DNA from: Leadbetterella sp040829825
Lineage (GTDB): Bacteria > Bacteroidota > Bacteroidia > Cytophagales > Spirosomataceae
Strand: one strand, 5' to 3'
Length of the DNA: 64,000 bases
NCBI RefSeq assembly: GCF_040829825.1
Contig: NZ_JBFOLH010000013.1
The notes under the pieces were generated by a model. It saw only the letters and a program-made list of their open reading frames with translations, did no database searches and was not told where the DNA came from. The position numbers were made by a program, and so were the translations under genes. Positions 1 through 8,775 of the stretch are shown here, one piece after another; within the stretch, counting starts at the first letter, position 1, and each line of letters begins with the position of its first letter.

Positions 1-1938
1 ATTGACTTTGGTATCATTGTGGACGGTGCGGTAGTAATGGCGGAACATCTTATCCGGAAATACAGAACAGCTACACCCGAAGAAAAAGAAAACGGTATTG
101 TGCATATTACTTTACTTTCTGCACAGGAAGTAGGCAGGGAAATTTTCTTCTCCGTAACGATTATCATTTTAGCCTATATGCCCATACTTTTAATGACAAG
201 GGTTGAGGGCAAATTGTTTTCGCCTATGGCTCTGACATTGGCATTTGCGGTTATCGGTTCCATGATTGCTGCATTGACATTCATCCCCGTATTGATTTCA
301 TTTGTTTATAACAAAGTCATTTCAAACCCCGGCAAACCATTCAAAGAGCATAAAAACAGGGTACTTGAATTTTTAGAAAACAGTTACGGAAAAACCCTTT
401 CCAAACTTTTAAAACATTACAAAAAAACGGTTTTGATGGGTTTTGGAATAGTAGTATTGCTTATTTCCTTTGGTCTGAAATTAGGGACAGAGTTTTTACC
501 CGAATTAGACGAAGGCTCTATTTTTCTTCGTGGCAACTTTCCTGCGGGCATTACCATTCAGGAGAATGCCAAGTATGCTCCGAAAATCAGAAGCATTATT
601 GCCAAATATCCGCAAATCGCTTTTGTCATTACCCAAACAGGCAGAAACGATGACGGTACGGATCCTTTCCCTGCCAATAGAAACGAAATCTTAGTGGGGT
701 TGAAAGATTACCACTTGTGGAGCGACACCATTTCCAAAAAAGAATTGGTAACACAAATCCGTACCGAATTAGAAAAAGAATTACCAGGTGTGAAATTCAC
801 ATCAGGGCAACCCATTATTGATCAGGTAATGGAAATCGTTACAGGCAGTGCTGCCGACCTCGCCGTTTCTATCGTGGGCAATGATCTGGTAATGATGCGG
901 AGCAAGGCAGACAGTATTGCGAACATCATAAAATCTATGCACGGAAGCGAAGGCGTAAACATTGAGCAGGAAGGAACACAAGAGCAAGTAGCCATTCAAA
1001 TAAACCGTGAACAGGCAGCCCGATACGGCATCAATGTTTCCGATATACAAAATATGATTGAAGCTGCCATAGGTGGTAAAAACATTTCCGTATTGTATGA
1101 CGGAACAAAGCGCTATGATATTGTAATCCGCTATTTACCACAATTCCGAAACAATATTGATGAAATCAAAAAACTGCTTGTGCCTTCTGCCAGGGGTTCT
1201 TTAATTCCTATGGAACAACTAGCCGACATCGGTTTTACGGAAGGGCAAACCAACATTTACCGTTACAACAATAAACGAATGGTAACGGTACGAACCAATA
1301 TCAGAGGCAGAGACCAGGGTGGATTTGTAAAAGAATTGAACAGTCGCGTTGAAAAGGAAATTCAAATTCCGAAAGGGTATGAATGGGTATATGGCGGTCA
1401 ATACGAAAACTTAGAACGGGCAGGAAAGCAGTTAGCATTTACCATTCCATTGACCCTGATAATGGTTATTGTGTTTCTTTTTATGCTTTACAAAAATTTC
1501 AAACATACACTGATAACAACAAGCTGTGTTTTGTTTGCATTAGCGGGGGGCATAATAGCCCTGCTTATCCGCGGCTATTACTTTAATGTTTCGGCGGGTG
1601 TTGGCTTTGTTTCTATTTTCGGAATATCGGTCATGTCAGGGGTGTTATTGGTTTCTGCATTGAACAGGGCAACATTTAATAATACCATCTCACGGTCACT
1701 TATTAACCTTACATCCAAAGAACAGCTGAGGGCATTATTATCTATCCTTGTCTTAGCCATTTTCGGGCTTATCCCTGCTTCTATTTCAAGCGGCATCGGT
1801 TCTGACGTTCAAAGGCCATTGGCAACCGTTATCATAGGTGGCCTGACAAGCACATTGCTTTTTGCACCGCTATTGATACCGCCTTTGTATTGGTGGACAA
1901 ATAGGGTTAAAAGCAAGGCTGAAAAAGTGACATTGTAA
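1..1938 (+). CDS. Heavy-metal efflux RND pump, CusA/CzcA type (3' part)
   Basis: C-terminal 645 residues of the inner-membrane subunit of a tripartite heavy-metal exporter (RND superfamily, HME branch), which uses the proton gradient to expel cations such as Cu, Zn or Co together with a fusion protein and an outer-membrane channel. The frame is open from base 1, and the first residues IDFGIIVDGAVVMAE are the TM4 signature with the proton-relay acidic positions. A periplasmic porter/docking part follows, then the last five membrane helices, ending PPLYWWTNRV plus a short basic tail, the usual end of a CzcA without a fused CzcC. About 400 N-terminal residues lie outside the window. Codons are visibly richer in A and T (aaa, gaa, att, tta) than in genes after 7.4 kb, which suggests an acquired element. 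The metal cannot be told from this part. Confidence 0.93.
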   Translation: MDFGIIVDGAVVMAEHLIRKYRTATPEEKENGIVHITLLSAQEVGREIFFSVTIIILAYMPILLMTRVEGKLFSPMALTLAFAVIGSMIAALTFIPVLISFVYNKVISNPGKPFKEHKNRVLEFLENSYGKTLSKLLKHYKKTVLMGFGIVVLLISFGLKLGTEFLPELDEGSIFLRGNFPAGITIQENAKYAPKIRSIIAKYPQIAFVITQTGRNDDGTDPFPANRNEILVGLKDYHLWSDTISKKELVTQIRTELEKELPGVKFTSGQPIIDQVMEIVTGSAADLAVSIVGNDLVMMRSKADSIANIIKSMHGSEGVNIEQEGTQEQVAIQINREQAARYGINVSDIQNMIEAAIGGKNISVLYDGTKRYDIVIRYLPQFRNNIDEIKKLLVPSARGSLIPMEQLADIGFTEGQTNIYRYNNKRMVTVRTNIRGRDQGGFVKELNSRVEKEIQIPKGYEWVYGGQYENLERAGKQLAFTIPLTLIMVIVFLFMLYKNFKHTLITTSCVLFALAGGIIALLIRGYYFNVSAGVGFVSIFGISVMSGVLLVSALNRATFNNTISRSLINLTSKEQLRALLSILVLAIFGLIPASISSGIGSDVQRPLATVIIGGLTSTLLFAPLLIPPLYWWTNRVKSKAEKVTL

Positions 1939-1995
1939 CCGATGCAGGGCGTGTGGTACCCCAACAGGTATTTTTAAATAGTTCGTGCTATTTTT

Positions 1996-2026
1996 TTTGT
2001 TATTTTCAGAAAAAATAGTAATTTAG
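1996..2026 (+). promoter_or_regulatory. Bacteroidota-type promoter of the M48/caspase gene set
   Basis: A -33 element TTTG (1996-1999), a 19-nt spacer and a -7 element TAATTTAG (2019-2026, one mismatch to TAnnTTTG) stand just before the first gene at 2049. No comparable promoter was noticed in the short gaps further down the five-gene run, so this is probably the promoter of the whole set. Confidence 0.55.
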
Positions 2027-2048
2027 ACTGTTAATACCTAAAAAACCA

Positions 2049-3701
2049 ATGAAAAACCACTATTTAACCCTGTTATTTTATCTGTTCATTTCCATTCATT
2101 CATTTGCGCAGGTTGAGGTTCCTATAAAAACCACTCTTACAGGCTTTATTATGGAGTCTAAACCGCCTTATCACTCATTGAGAGTATCTTTTGAAGGCCA
2201 GGTAGATGAATTCTTCTCCCAATTAATGTTTACAGATACAACCCTGATCTTCAAAACAAAGGCAGAAATGAATGCCTATGAAAGGTTGATGAATAAATAC
2301 AAAAATGAGGTAAACAAAAAGGCAAAAGCAGAGGCCAAAGGAACCCGGCTGAAGGATAATCCGAAAGAATTGGAAACACCGGATATCAGCGGGTACCTGG
2401 ATGAAAGAGAAATGTTACGGCCGGGTATAGAAGTAGAGGTTACGTTTGACAAATATACGTACACCCGGAAAAATGTAATTCTCATGATCCTGGTCAAAAC
2501 AGACTTTAGCTCAACCGTAAAAGTGAAAGGACTGTATGAAAAGCTGGATGGCGACGTGGCGACCATTGACGGTCAGGCGGTATCGCTCAAAGAAAATGTT
2601 GCTTTGGTCGGGAAAAGCGGGTTTGAAGGAAAAACCTTTTCGTCGTTTAAAGAAATGATGTACGGCATGGAGATAGAGGCCAAAGGGAAAAGAAAGACGA
2701 ACGGGGTGATAGAGCTGGAATCGGGCACGGTTACTGAAAATGAATTCTCGGAAGTGGACCGTAAAATAGCCACTTCGTACAGAAATATAATGAAGAGATC
2801 GGCCAACCAGGAAGAGATCAATATAGCCGATACGCTTACCTTGCAGCTGCTGAACAATGTAACGATCCAGACGTATATTAACCGGGTGGCCTATGCGGTA
2901 GTGCCGAAATACATGAAAACCCTGCCTGACGGTACGCCGGGAAAAGTTGACTTCTCATTTTTAGTGATCAAGGATAAATCGTTTAACGCGTGTGCTTACC
3001 CTGACGGCACTATCCATATTTATACGGGCCTGCTGGAAAAAATTGAAAACGATGCTCAGCTGGCCGCAATTATTGGTCACGAGATTGCCCACGTGGTTTA
3101 TAAGCACTCCCGGAAAAACTACCAGAAGCAGAAAGCGCCCCTCATCTTGTCTGAGCTAAGTGTCCTGGGCATGATTGCCGGTATAAAAGGGGCCGATATA
3201 GCCGTGGTAGCCACTGCCCTGGGCGGGCCCATCCTGTTAAGCAGCTACAGCAGGGACATGGAAGAGCAGGCAGACAGGATAGGTTTAACGTATTTGTACG
3301 ATGCCGGGTATGACCCCAGGGAGGCCCCGAAAATATGGCAGATGCTGGCCCATGAAGCAGATGATGAGCTTCCTTCCGGGTCATTGCTGCAGGCGGTTTC
3401 CCTGAAAGGCGCGAAAAAGCTCAAATCAATCTACAATTCTCACCCGGAAGCCGAAAAAAGATACCGGAACCTGAGCCTGCTCCTGGCGCAAAACTACCAG
3501 GAATCTGACCTCTCGGGCCTGAAGGTAGGTACAGAGAGCTACCAGAAAATGAAAGCAACCTTAAAGAGGGTAATGAAAGGACTGCCCGAAAAAGAGGAGG
3601 TAAGGGCTGAAGTACCTAAAAACAACACGAAAACACCAAAGCAAACGCAGAAAACCCCGGTAAAAGCCAAGACCGGCACCTCCTCCGCCCGGAAAAACTA
3701 A
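2049..3701 (+). CDS. Exported M48-family zinc metalloprotease
   Basis: Secreted or periplasmic zinc endopeptidase of family M48 (the Oma1/BepA/HtpX-type catalytic domain). A signal peptide is visible (MKNHYLTLLFYLFISIHSFAQ). The catalytic motif is H344-E345-I-A-H348, followed by basic VVYKHSRK and then a helix with the third zinc ligand in SRDMEEQADRIG (probably E405). Residues ~25-290 form an M48-unrelated N-terminal region with two similar beta-type stretches, and the last ~35 residues are a Lys/Thr/Pro-rich disordered tail. At 550 residues it is longer than a bare M48 domain and lacks recognisable TPR repeats. It starts a run of five co-directed genes with gaps of 25 and 9 nt and then overlaps, so it is likely co-expressed with the caspase-like proteins downstream. 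Substrates are unknown; envelope protein quality control or processing of its neighbours is inference. Confidence 0.9.
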   Translation: MKNHYLTLLFYLFISIHSFAQVEVPIKTTLTGFIMESKPPYHSLRVSFEGQVDEFFSQLMFTDTTLIFKTKAEMNAYERLMNKYKNEVNKKAKAEAKGTRLKDNPKELETPDISGYLDEREMLRPGIEVEVTFDKYTYTRKNVILMILVKTDFSSTVKVKGLYEKLDGDVATIDGQAVSLKENVALVGKSGFEGKTFSSFKEMMYGMEIEAKGKRKTNGVIELESGTVTENEFSEVDRKIATSYRNIMKRSANQEEINIADTLTLQLLNNVTIQTYINRVAYAVVPKYMKTLPDGTPGKVDFSFLVIKDKSFNACAYPDGTIHIYTGLLEKIENDAQLAAIIGHEIAHVVYKHSRKNYQKQKAPLILSELSVLGMIAGIKGADIAVVATALGGPILLSSYSRDMEEQADRIGLTYLYDAGYDPREAPKIWQMLAHEADDELPSGSLLQAVSLKGAKKLKSIYNSHPEAEKRYRNLSLLLAQNYQESDLSGLKVGTESYQKMKATLKRVMKGLPEKEEVRAEVPKNNTKTPKQTQKTPVKAKTGTSSARKN

Positions 3702-3726
3702 ACAATTTCACCTCATTTGAAGACCT

Positions 3727-4620
3727 ATGAAAGCAAAAGAAGAAGAAGAAGAAGACTGGTTTGACAAATTGTACAAGAAAAAGCCGGTTAAAGCAATAAG
3801 CCTGGTGGTTGCCGTCATGACCTTTATAACCGGCTTCCTGATCCCTGTAGAAACCTTTGAAAAATGGAAAAGCGGCATAGCCGGTATTTTTTCAGACAAA
3901 ACAGGGTTTATTTTTGAGTCTCCTTATGTATTTTACCTGGAAACCACAAGTAACAGGCCGGCTTTAAAAATAGAATTGCCGGTATTCAGCATTGAAAACG
4001 CAACCAACGGAGAAGCAGACAGCCTCAGGCGGATCATCGTATATAAATTGATAGACTATCTGAAAGAAGACACCTCTTTTAAGGTTAGCAGCCTGTTGCC
4101 GGAAGACTATTATGATCTCGATAAAATTTTACATAATTATAACCCCGCCATAAGTTACACAAGGGCTATAAAAGTTACGCTGGATAAAAAAAATATCCGG
4201 CCGTTGCAGCCTGTGAGAGGAAAATTAAGCGGGTACCTGTATATGACCGTGCTGGAATCAGGCAACATGGCTTATTCAGACACCCTGAGCCTCGATTATA
4301 TCAACTTCGACAGAGAGAAAATGCAGGTGCTCTCTCTCGACAGCCTGGTTGAGCCTTATTTCAGAAATTACGTATCCCGCGTGTATACCCATACCTTAAC
4401 AGATAAGGAGAAAAATATTTTTTTTAACGAATTCTTTTTCCTGCCGCCTGCATTTTATCTCACCGATAAAGATATATGCTTTCAATATGTCAGGGAAAAG
4501 AACAGGGAGGAGTACCAGGGTGCGCGTACAAACTACCTTTTCCGGGTTCCTTACGACTCCATAGTAAACGGAGCCTTGATCCGGAAAAATGGGAAATTGA
4601 AATTTTTACTCAAAAATTAA
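3727..4620 (+). CDS. Single-pass membrane protein of unknown function
   Basis: I do not recognise a family. The 297-residue product has a short acidic N-terminus (five consecutive Glu), a basic patch (KLYKKKPVK), one hydrophobic segment at about residues 22-42, and then ~250 residues with the look of a mixed alpha/beta soluble domain. The positive-inside rule would place the large domain in the periplasm. It lies 25 nt after the M48 protease and 9 nt before the first caspase-like gene, so it belongs to the same transcription unit and could anchor or receive signals from the exported proteins. No cysteine pairs, metal motifs or repeats stand out. Confidence 0.7.
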   Translation: MKAKEEEEEDWFDKLYKKKPVKAISLVVAVMTFITGFLIPVETFEKWKSGIAGIFSDKTGFIFESPYVFYLETTSNRPALKIELPVFSIENATNGEADSLRRIIVYKLIDYLKEDTSFKVSSLLPEDYYDLDKILHNYNPAISYTRAIKVTLDKKNIRPLQPVRGKLSGYLYMTVLESGNMAYSDTLSLDYINFDREKMQVLSLDSLVEPYFRNYVSRVYTHTLTDKEKNIFFNEFFFLPPAFYLTDKDICFQYVREKNREEYQGARTNYLFRVPYDSIVNGALIRKNGKLKFLLKN

Positions 4621-4629
4621 AGCTACATC

Positions 4630-5373
4630 ATGAAAAAGATCATTCTGCTGCTCGTTCTCTTCTCCGCTGGTACAAATGTATTTGCCCAGGGCTTCCGGCT
4701 ATACAGTTTTATAGACCAGCGCCTGGCTACGCAAAAACTGGATAAGGAAAGCATAGACGATATGGAAACGCACCTGCCCAAATTATTGGGTATGTCCATT
4801 GAAGCAGGTATTTCGGCAGACCCGGTCCGGTCGAGCTATAATGAGCTGGTATCAGCCTTGGATCAGATCAATAAAGGAGATGTGGTTATTTTCTATTTTG
4901 CCGGAGCCGGGGATGGGAAAGGCACAGAGACAGGCAAACAGAAGGTTTATATAGGCGGTAAGCCCGTTACCCACCAGGAAATCATTGACCGGGTGACCCG
5001 AAGGGGGCCTAAACTGGCCGTTATCCTGATGGAGGGGAGTAACAGTCAGGCACTCACCAAGGAAGGAGAATACAAGCATGATCATGCAGGAGCTGTTTCA
5101 AAAACCAGCACCAAAAAACTTTTTGACCAGCTTAAGTCTCCGGCTGATAAAGGCATGCTCGTTTATATGAATGCCACAGAGCCGCCCAAGCCGGCCCAGA
5201 AAAATTATAAGACGGGCTCCTACTTCTTATCCTCCTTTAAAAATAACCTGTACGATGAGCTGGGAGAATCGAACCCGGACTGGAATAATATAATAAATAA
5301 AGTCAGCGCCCAGGTGAGAGAATTTTCAAGAAATGTACAAAAACCCTATGGTAACACGTATTCGATCAGGTAG
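4630..5373 (+). CDS. Exported caspase-fold protein lacking the catalytic dyad (first copy)
   Basis: A 247-residue protein with a signal peptide (MKKIILLLVLFSAGTNVFAQ) and a caspase-like (clan CD) core. The strand before the catalytic His is kept as DVVIFYFAGAG, but the His position is Ala (A93). The second strand, LAVILMEGSNS, aligns with the Cys-bearing strand of the gene at 6199, with Gly136/Ser137 where Cys is expected. It should therefore be catalytically dead and act by binding. It lies 9 nt after the membrane protein gene, and its end overlaps the next caspase-like gene by 41 nt. The fold assignment rests on the alignment of these strands with the intact third copy and is an inference for this gene on its own. 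Confidence 0.7.
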   Translation: MKKIILLLVLFSAGTNVFAQGFRLYSFIDQRLATQKLDKESIDDMETHLPKLLGMSIEAGISADPVRSSYNELVSALDQINKGDVVIFYFAGAGDGKGTETGKQKVYIGGKPVTHQEIIDRVTRRGPKLAVILMEGSNSQALTKEGEYKHDHAGAVSKTSTKKLFDQLKSPADKGMLVYMNATEPPKPAQKNYKTGSYFLSSFKNNLYDELGESNPDWNNIINKVSAQVREFSRNVQKPYGNTYSIR

Positions 5374-6202
5374 CCGTCTGCTCCTGGCCATTTTTATTTT
5401 TTCCGCGCCCCGGGTAGCGGCCCAAAAGCTGTACTTTTTTTCAGTGATCAATACCGATAATTTTTACCGGCCCGACCGGCAGGTGGATGCTGAAAATATA
5501 AACCGGATGGCCGGTAATATATCAAAATACCTGAACATGGAAAAATACACCTATGACTTCGGGGATAGCGTTAATTTTAACCCGGAGACGGTAAAACGGA
5601 CTCTCAAGAGCATTCCGGTAGTACCCTGCAGCAACGACATCGTATGGTTTCACTACAGCGGAAACGGGGGGAATTACGGAGGAGGCCCCGTGCCTGCCCT
5701 GCAGCTGTTTGGCGGGAACCTGGAAGTAAGCGATGTAAAAAAAATAATAGCGGAAAAGAACCCGAAGCTGCTTTTAATCACTATAGATGCCCCCAATAAA
5801 TCAGCATCTGCTGAGAGAATGAGCGGGAAATACCTGTCTTTAAGCAAAATTCCGGGAGCGCTGTCTCCCCGGGTCTCATTTATATCTTCTGACGAAATCC
5901 CGTATTACCTGGTTCTGGAAAATTATGATGCCCTGTTCAGGAACTTTGACAACTCACGGGTGATCGTGATCACCTCTTCTTCGCGGGGAGAAGACGCGCT
6001 CTCCGACAGGTACAAGGGTTCCTACTGGGTTCAGGCCTTCAGCAGGGCCATAGACGAGACCGTAAACGGTAAAACGGGGAAAGACATCTGGGTAGAAAAT
6101 GTATCGGTCAGGCTGGATAAGCATTTAAGCAGGTTATCCAAAAACATGCAGCATTCGCGAATTTCGGTTATCCCCTCCAGCATAATTTGTGACGAAGAAT
6201 GA
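5333..6202 (+). CDS. Exported caspase-fold protein lacking the catalytic dyad (second copy)
   Basis: The product is about 289 residues; the Met at 5348 is an equally good start and gives a tidier signal peptide (SRLLLAIFIFSAPRVAAQ). The caspase-type strand is NDIVWFHYSGNGG, with Asn111 where the catalytic His belongs. The second strand, LLLITIDAPNK, has Pro154 where Cys belongs. This protein is therefore also expected to be inactive. The order N-terminal strand, helix, His strand, Cys strand and then VIVITSSSRGED matches the intact copy downstream (LIMTSSRRGQ). The gene overlaps the previous one by 41 nt (26 nt with the later start) and the next one by 4 nt (ATGA), which implies translational coupling. 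Role unknown; decoy, regulator or scaffold are possibilities. Confidence 0.68.
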   Translation: MYKNPMVTRIRSGSRLLLAIFIFSAPRVAAQKLYFFSVINTDNFYRPDRQVDAENINRMAGNISKYLNMEKYTYDFGDSVNFNPETVKRTLKSIPVVPCSNDIVWFHYSGNGGNYGGGPVPALQLFGGNLEVSDVKKIIAEKNPKLLLITIDAPNKSASAERMSGKYLSLSKIPGALSPRVSFISSDEIPYYLVLENYDALFRNFDNSRVIVITSSSRGEDALSDRYKGSYWVQAFSRAIDETVNGKTGKDIWVENVSVRLDKHLSRLSKNMQHSRISVIPSSIICDEE

Positions 6203-7383
6203 AAAAGATATTGTACGTATTTATCCTGCTCTTCTGGGGCGGCCGGGTATCGGCTCAGTCCCCGGTATTTCATTGCCTGTTGTTTTTAGACACTGACGAC
6301 ATCAGGTTAAGCAACTCTGTCCGGCTGACGGAAGCCCGGATAACCGACCTGGCCGGCAAGATGGCGAAGAACGCAGAAATGAAATGCAAAGTTACGGTAG
6401 TGAAAGGGGCTGATCTGTCGGTGGCCTCAGCCGGTAAGGCCATTGACCTTTTGCAGGCCGATGAAAAGGATGTCATTTTTTTCTATTTTGCAGGACATGG
6501 ATGGAATAACCTGCAAAGTGAATATCCGATGTTGAAGATGGGAAGCGGCGAGACCACCGAAGAAAACGCTTTAGGCCTGGAGGCCATCTATCGCCGTCTT
6601 TTAGAAAAAAAGGCACGAATGACCCTGGCTTTTGCCGAGGCCTGTAACGGCACAAAGAATTTAAAGCAAAAAGTGATCAGAGATGGCGAAGCCGATCATT
6701 TGATCTACAATATGAACCCCAATAAGGTACGTGAGCTTTTCCGGCAGTCAAAGGTAAACCTGATCATGACCAGCAGCCGGCGGGGGCAGGCGTCGTATAG
6801 CAACAATTTCGGCGGGCATTTCACCAATGCTTTTTGCGATGCTTTTGAGCGGATGACCTCACGCGAATACCTGGAGGCGGTTTCATGGGAAAAGGTGGTT
6901 GCAGAAATTACGGAGGAAACATGGACACTGTCAAAAGGCGCACAAGACGTAATCGCTGAAATAGAATACAACGAAAGCAATAATGCAAGGGTGGATAAGC
7001 AGGGGCCCTGTGCCATGAACCTGGTGGCTTTCCATAAGATATCAGAAGACTATCAATTTCTGGAGAGATACTGGCAGAATCTTCAGCGGTACGATAAGGA
7101 TAAAGCGGTAGAGGTCTACGAAGCGTTTTTCCAGGCCGAAGTGCCTGAGTTTTATGAAAACCTGGTGGCAAAGCTGAATCTCAGCAATGGGCTTCCGGAT
7201 AAAGATAAACAATGGTTTGCAGAAACAGCGGGGGAAACCGTTTCTTTTTTAAAGCAGATAAACCGGTACAAAAATGATGGCAATTACCGCGATAAAGCCT
7301 TTGCCAAGATGTCTATTCCGGTAGATAACCTGAAGCAGATGTACGAGAAGCTGGATGACCTGCGTAAGCGCTGTAAGGAATGA
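6199..7383 (+). CDS. Exported caspase-family cysteine peptidase (intact dyad)
   Basis: A 394-residue protein with a signal peptide (MKKILYVFILLFWGGRVSAQ) and a complete clan CD dyad: His100 in DVIFFYFAGHGW and Cys149 in LAFAEACNG, followed by the conserved strand LIMTSSRRGQASYS. This is the p20-type caspase core of peptidase family C14, expected to cleave after a basic or acidic residue, although the specificity cannot be read here. The core ends near residue 250. The last ~130 residues are a helical extension that the two inactive copies upstream lack. It is the last gene of the set, overlapping the previous gene by 4 nt, and the next gene (7430) is convergent. A secreted active enzyme with two secreted inactive paralogues and a secreted metalloprotease resembles a zymogen/regulator arrangement, but that is inference. 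Confidence 0.85.
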   Translation: MKKILYVFILLFWGGRVSAQSPVFHCLLFLDTDDIRLSNSVRLTEARITDLAGKMAKNAEMKCKVTVVKGADLSVASAGKAIDLLQADEKDVIFFYFAGHGWNNLQSEYPMLKMGSGETTEENALGLEAIYRRLLEKKARMTLAFAEACNGTKNLKQKVIRDGEADHLIYNMNPNKVRELFRQSKVNLIMTSSRRGQASYSNNFGGHFTNAFCDAFERMTSREYLEAVSWEKVVAEITEETWTLSKGAQDVIAEIEYNESNNARVDKQGPCAMNLVAFHKISEDYQFLERYWQNLQRYDKDKAVEVYEAFFQAEVPEFYENLVAKLNLSNGLPDKDKQWFAETAGETVSFLKQINRYKNDGNYRDKAFAKMSIPVDNLKQMYEKLDDLRKRCKE

Positions 7384-7429
7384 CACCCGGCCGGACGGGA
7401 TATCACTGCCTGCAGCGCTCTGAGCGGCT

Positions 7430-8650
7430 TCATTCTGTCTCCTCTCCGGTTTCTCCGGCCTCCAGCTCCAGCGGCTGAATGGGCGCTATGGCGTTGCCGG
7501 CAATGCCTTTGATGGAGCCGTACATGTCAATGGTATTATCGATCACCTTTTCGATCTGCACTTCACGTTCCTTCCAGATCTTCTTCATGGCCCGCTTTTC
7601 CCGTTCCAGCTCGGTTTTCATGCTGCTGAAGCCTTCCACAATGGCCTCGAGCTGCTGGCGGAACTGCGTGCCGGTGAGATAGTTGTAAAGCAATCCCATT
7701 TTATCGGTTTTATTTTCCTGCACGGCGCGTGCGCTTTGCGAGCGCACCAGGATCTGCCTTAGCACAAATACCAGGCTGATCACCTCCTGGTAATTGCAGA
7801 TCCAGATGCCCTCGCGCTGGCCGAAACGCTCCATGTCTTTGGGCATCACCTGGCTCACCAGTACGGCAATTTCCGCGCCGAGCGCCCTTTGATCGTCCTT
7901 CAGCTTATCGATCCAGGCATCCTGCCAGTTCTGGGTACGCTTGCTCTCAAAAACGATCTTCCCGCAGATCTGCCCGAATTCGTTGATGACGGTCTGGATA
8001 GCGTCGGCTCCGCGGATGCCCTTACTGACTTCCTCTACCGTATCGTATACAAAGGCCCGCCGCAGGATCTCCTCCAGCGCCAGCTCCTGGATCTCGCCCT
8101 GGAGCTGGGTAGAGCCCTGTTCGGCCTTCCGCTTCATTTCGTTGATCAGGTTTTTCTGGTCTTCGAGCTTTTTTTCGAACTCTTTCCGGGTCAGCTCAAA
8201 CTCTTCATCCTTCTTCTTTTTGGCGGCCTCTTCTATCTGGGCGGTCTTTTCGATCAACTCTTTCTGGATCTGGATCTGCATCAGCTCCTGCTGGCTTTTG
8301 AGCTCCTGTTCCCGCCTTAAAAGCTCAATTTCCTTTTCCCTGCTTTTAAGAATTTCCTTTTGCTTGGCCTCGTTATCCTGCTTCAGCGCGGTCAGCTCGG
8401 CGGCATTTTTTTCTTCCATGCGTTTTTGCGCTTCCGAAAGCGCCACGGCCCAGAGTTTTTTCTTTTCGCTGATCTCAAACTCTTTCTTCTCGGTTTCCAG
8501 TCTTTTCTTAAACTCGTCCATCCGGAGGGCATACTCCTTCTCTCTGAGCTCCATATTCTTTTTCAGCTCAATCTCCAGGTGCTTTTGCATAGCCTCACCG
8601 GCATCAAATTTGTGGCCGCAGTTGGGGCAGGTGGTGGTGTTTATTGACAT
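7430..8650 (-). CDS. DUF2130 domain protein with zinc ribbon and coiled coil
   Basis: A 406-residue cytoplasmic protein, taking the Met at 8648-8650 (MSINTTTCPNCGHKF) as start because the zinc-ribbon pair CPNCGH follows at once; ten in-frame residues upstream run into the repeat array and look untranslated. After the ribbon comes a very long Glu/Lys/Gln-rich coiled coil (about residues 30-190). A globular C-terminal domain follows with a restriction-endonuclease-like look (GKIVFESKRTQNW...DAWIDKL...AEIAVLVSQVMP), as in the DUF2130 family. The E-x-K motif in VFESKR and the upstream acidic residues fit a PD-(D/E)XK-type core, which I infer. Function is unknown in the family. Confidence 0.8.
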   Translation of the reverse strand: MSINTTTCPNCGHKFDAGEAMQKHLEIELKKNMELREKEYALRMDEFKKRLETEKKEFEISEKKKLWAVALSEAQKRMEEKNAAELTALKQDNEAKQKEILKSREKEIELLRREQELKSQQELMQIQIQKELIEKTAQIEEAAKKKKDEEFELTRKEFEKKLEDQKNLINEMKRKAEQGSTQLQGEIQELALEEILRRAFVYDTVEEVSKGIRGADAIQTVINEFGQICGKIVFESKRTQNWQDAWIDKLKDDQRALGAEIAVLVSQVMPKDMERFGQREGIWICNYQEVISLVFVLRQILVRSQSARAVQENKTDKMGLLYNYLTGTQFRQQLEAIVEGFSSMKTELEREKRAMKKIWKEREVQIEKVIDNTIDMYGSIKGIAGNAIAPIQPLELEAGETGEETE

Positions 8651-8657
8651 AACAAAA

Positions 8658-8741
8658 AGTGAACAACTAACAGGGAACAACTAATAGTGAACAATTAACA
8701 GTGAACAACTAATAATGAATAACTAATAATGAACAATGAGC
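8658..8741. repeat. Array of six 14-bp units, left of the four-helix-bundle gene
   Basis: Six head-to-tail 14-bp units without spacers, consensus AGTGAACAACTAAC, beginning at 8658, 8672, 8686, 8700, 8714 and 8728 and diverging toward the gene. The array starts 8 nt upstream of the DUF2130 start codon. Its reverse complement is the unit found at 9130-9199. Confidence 0.9.
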
Positions 8742-8775
8742 AGTAAGTAGGAGATACATGTTTTGTCGGTCTATA

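Noticed and set aside
3142..3384. Minus-strand frame over the M48 catalytic region
   Set aside because: The plus strand carries the HExxH motif in a full-length gene; the opposite frame is a Pro/Cys-rich shadow.
7941..8684. Plus-strand Ser-rich open frame opposite the DUF2130 gene
   Set aside because: It is the antisense of a Glu/Lys coiled coil, which always gives Ser/Phe/Leu-rich shadows; the minus-strand protein has a zinc ribbon and a family match.
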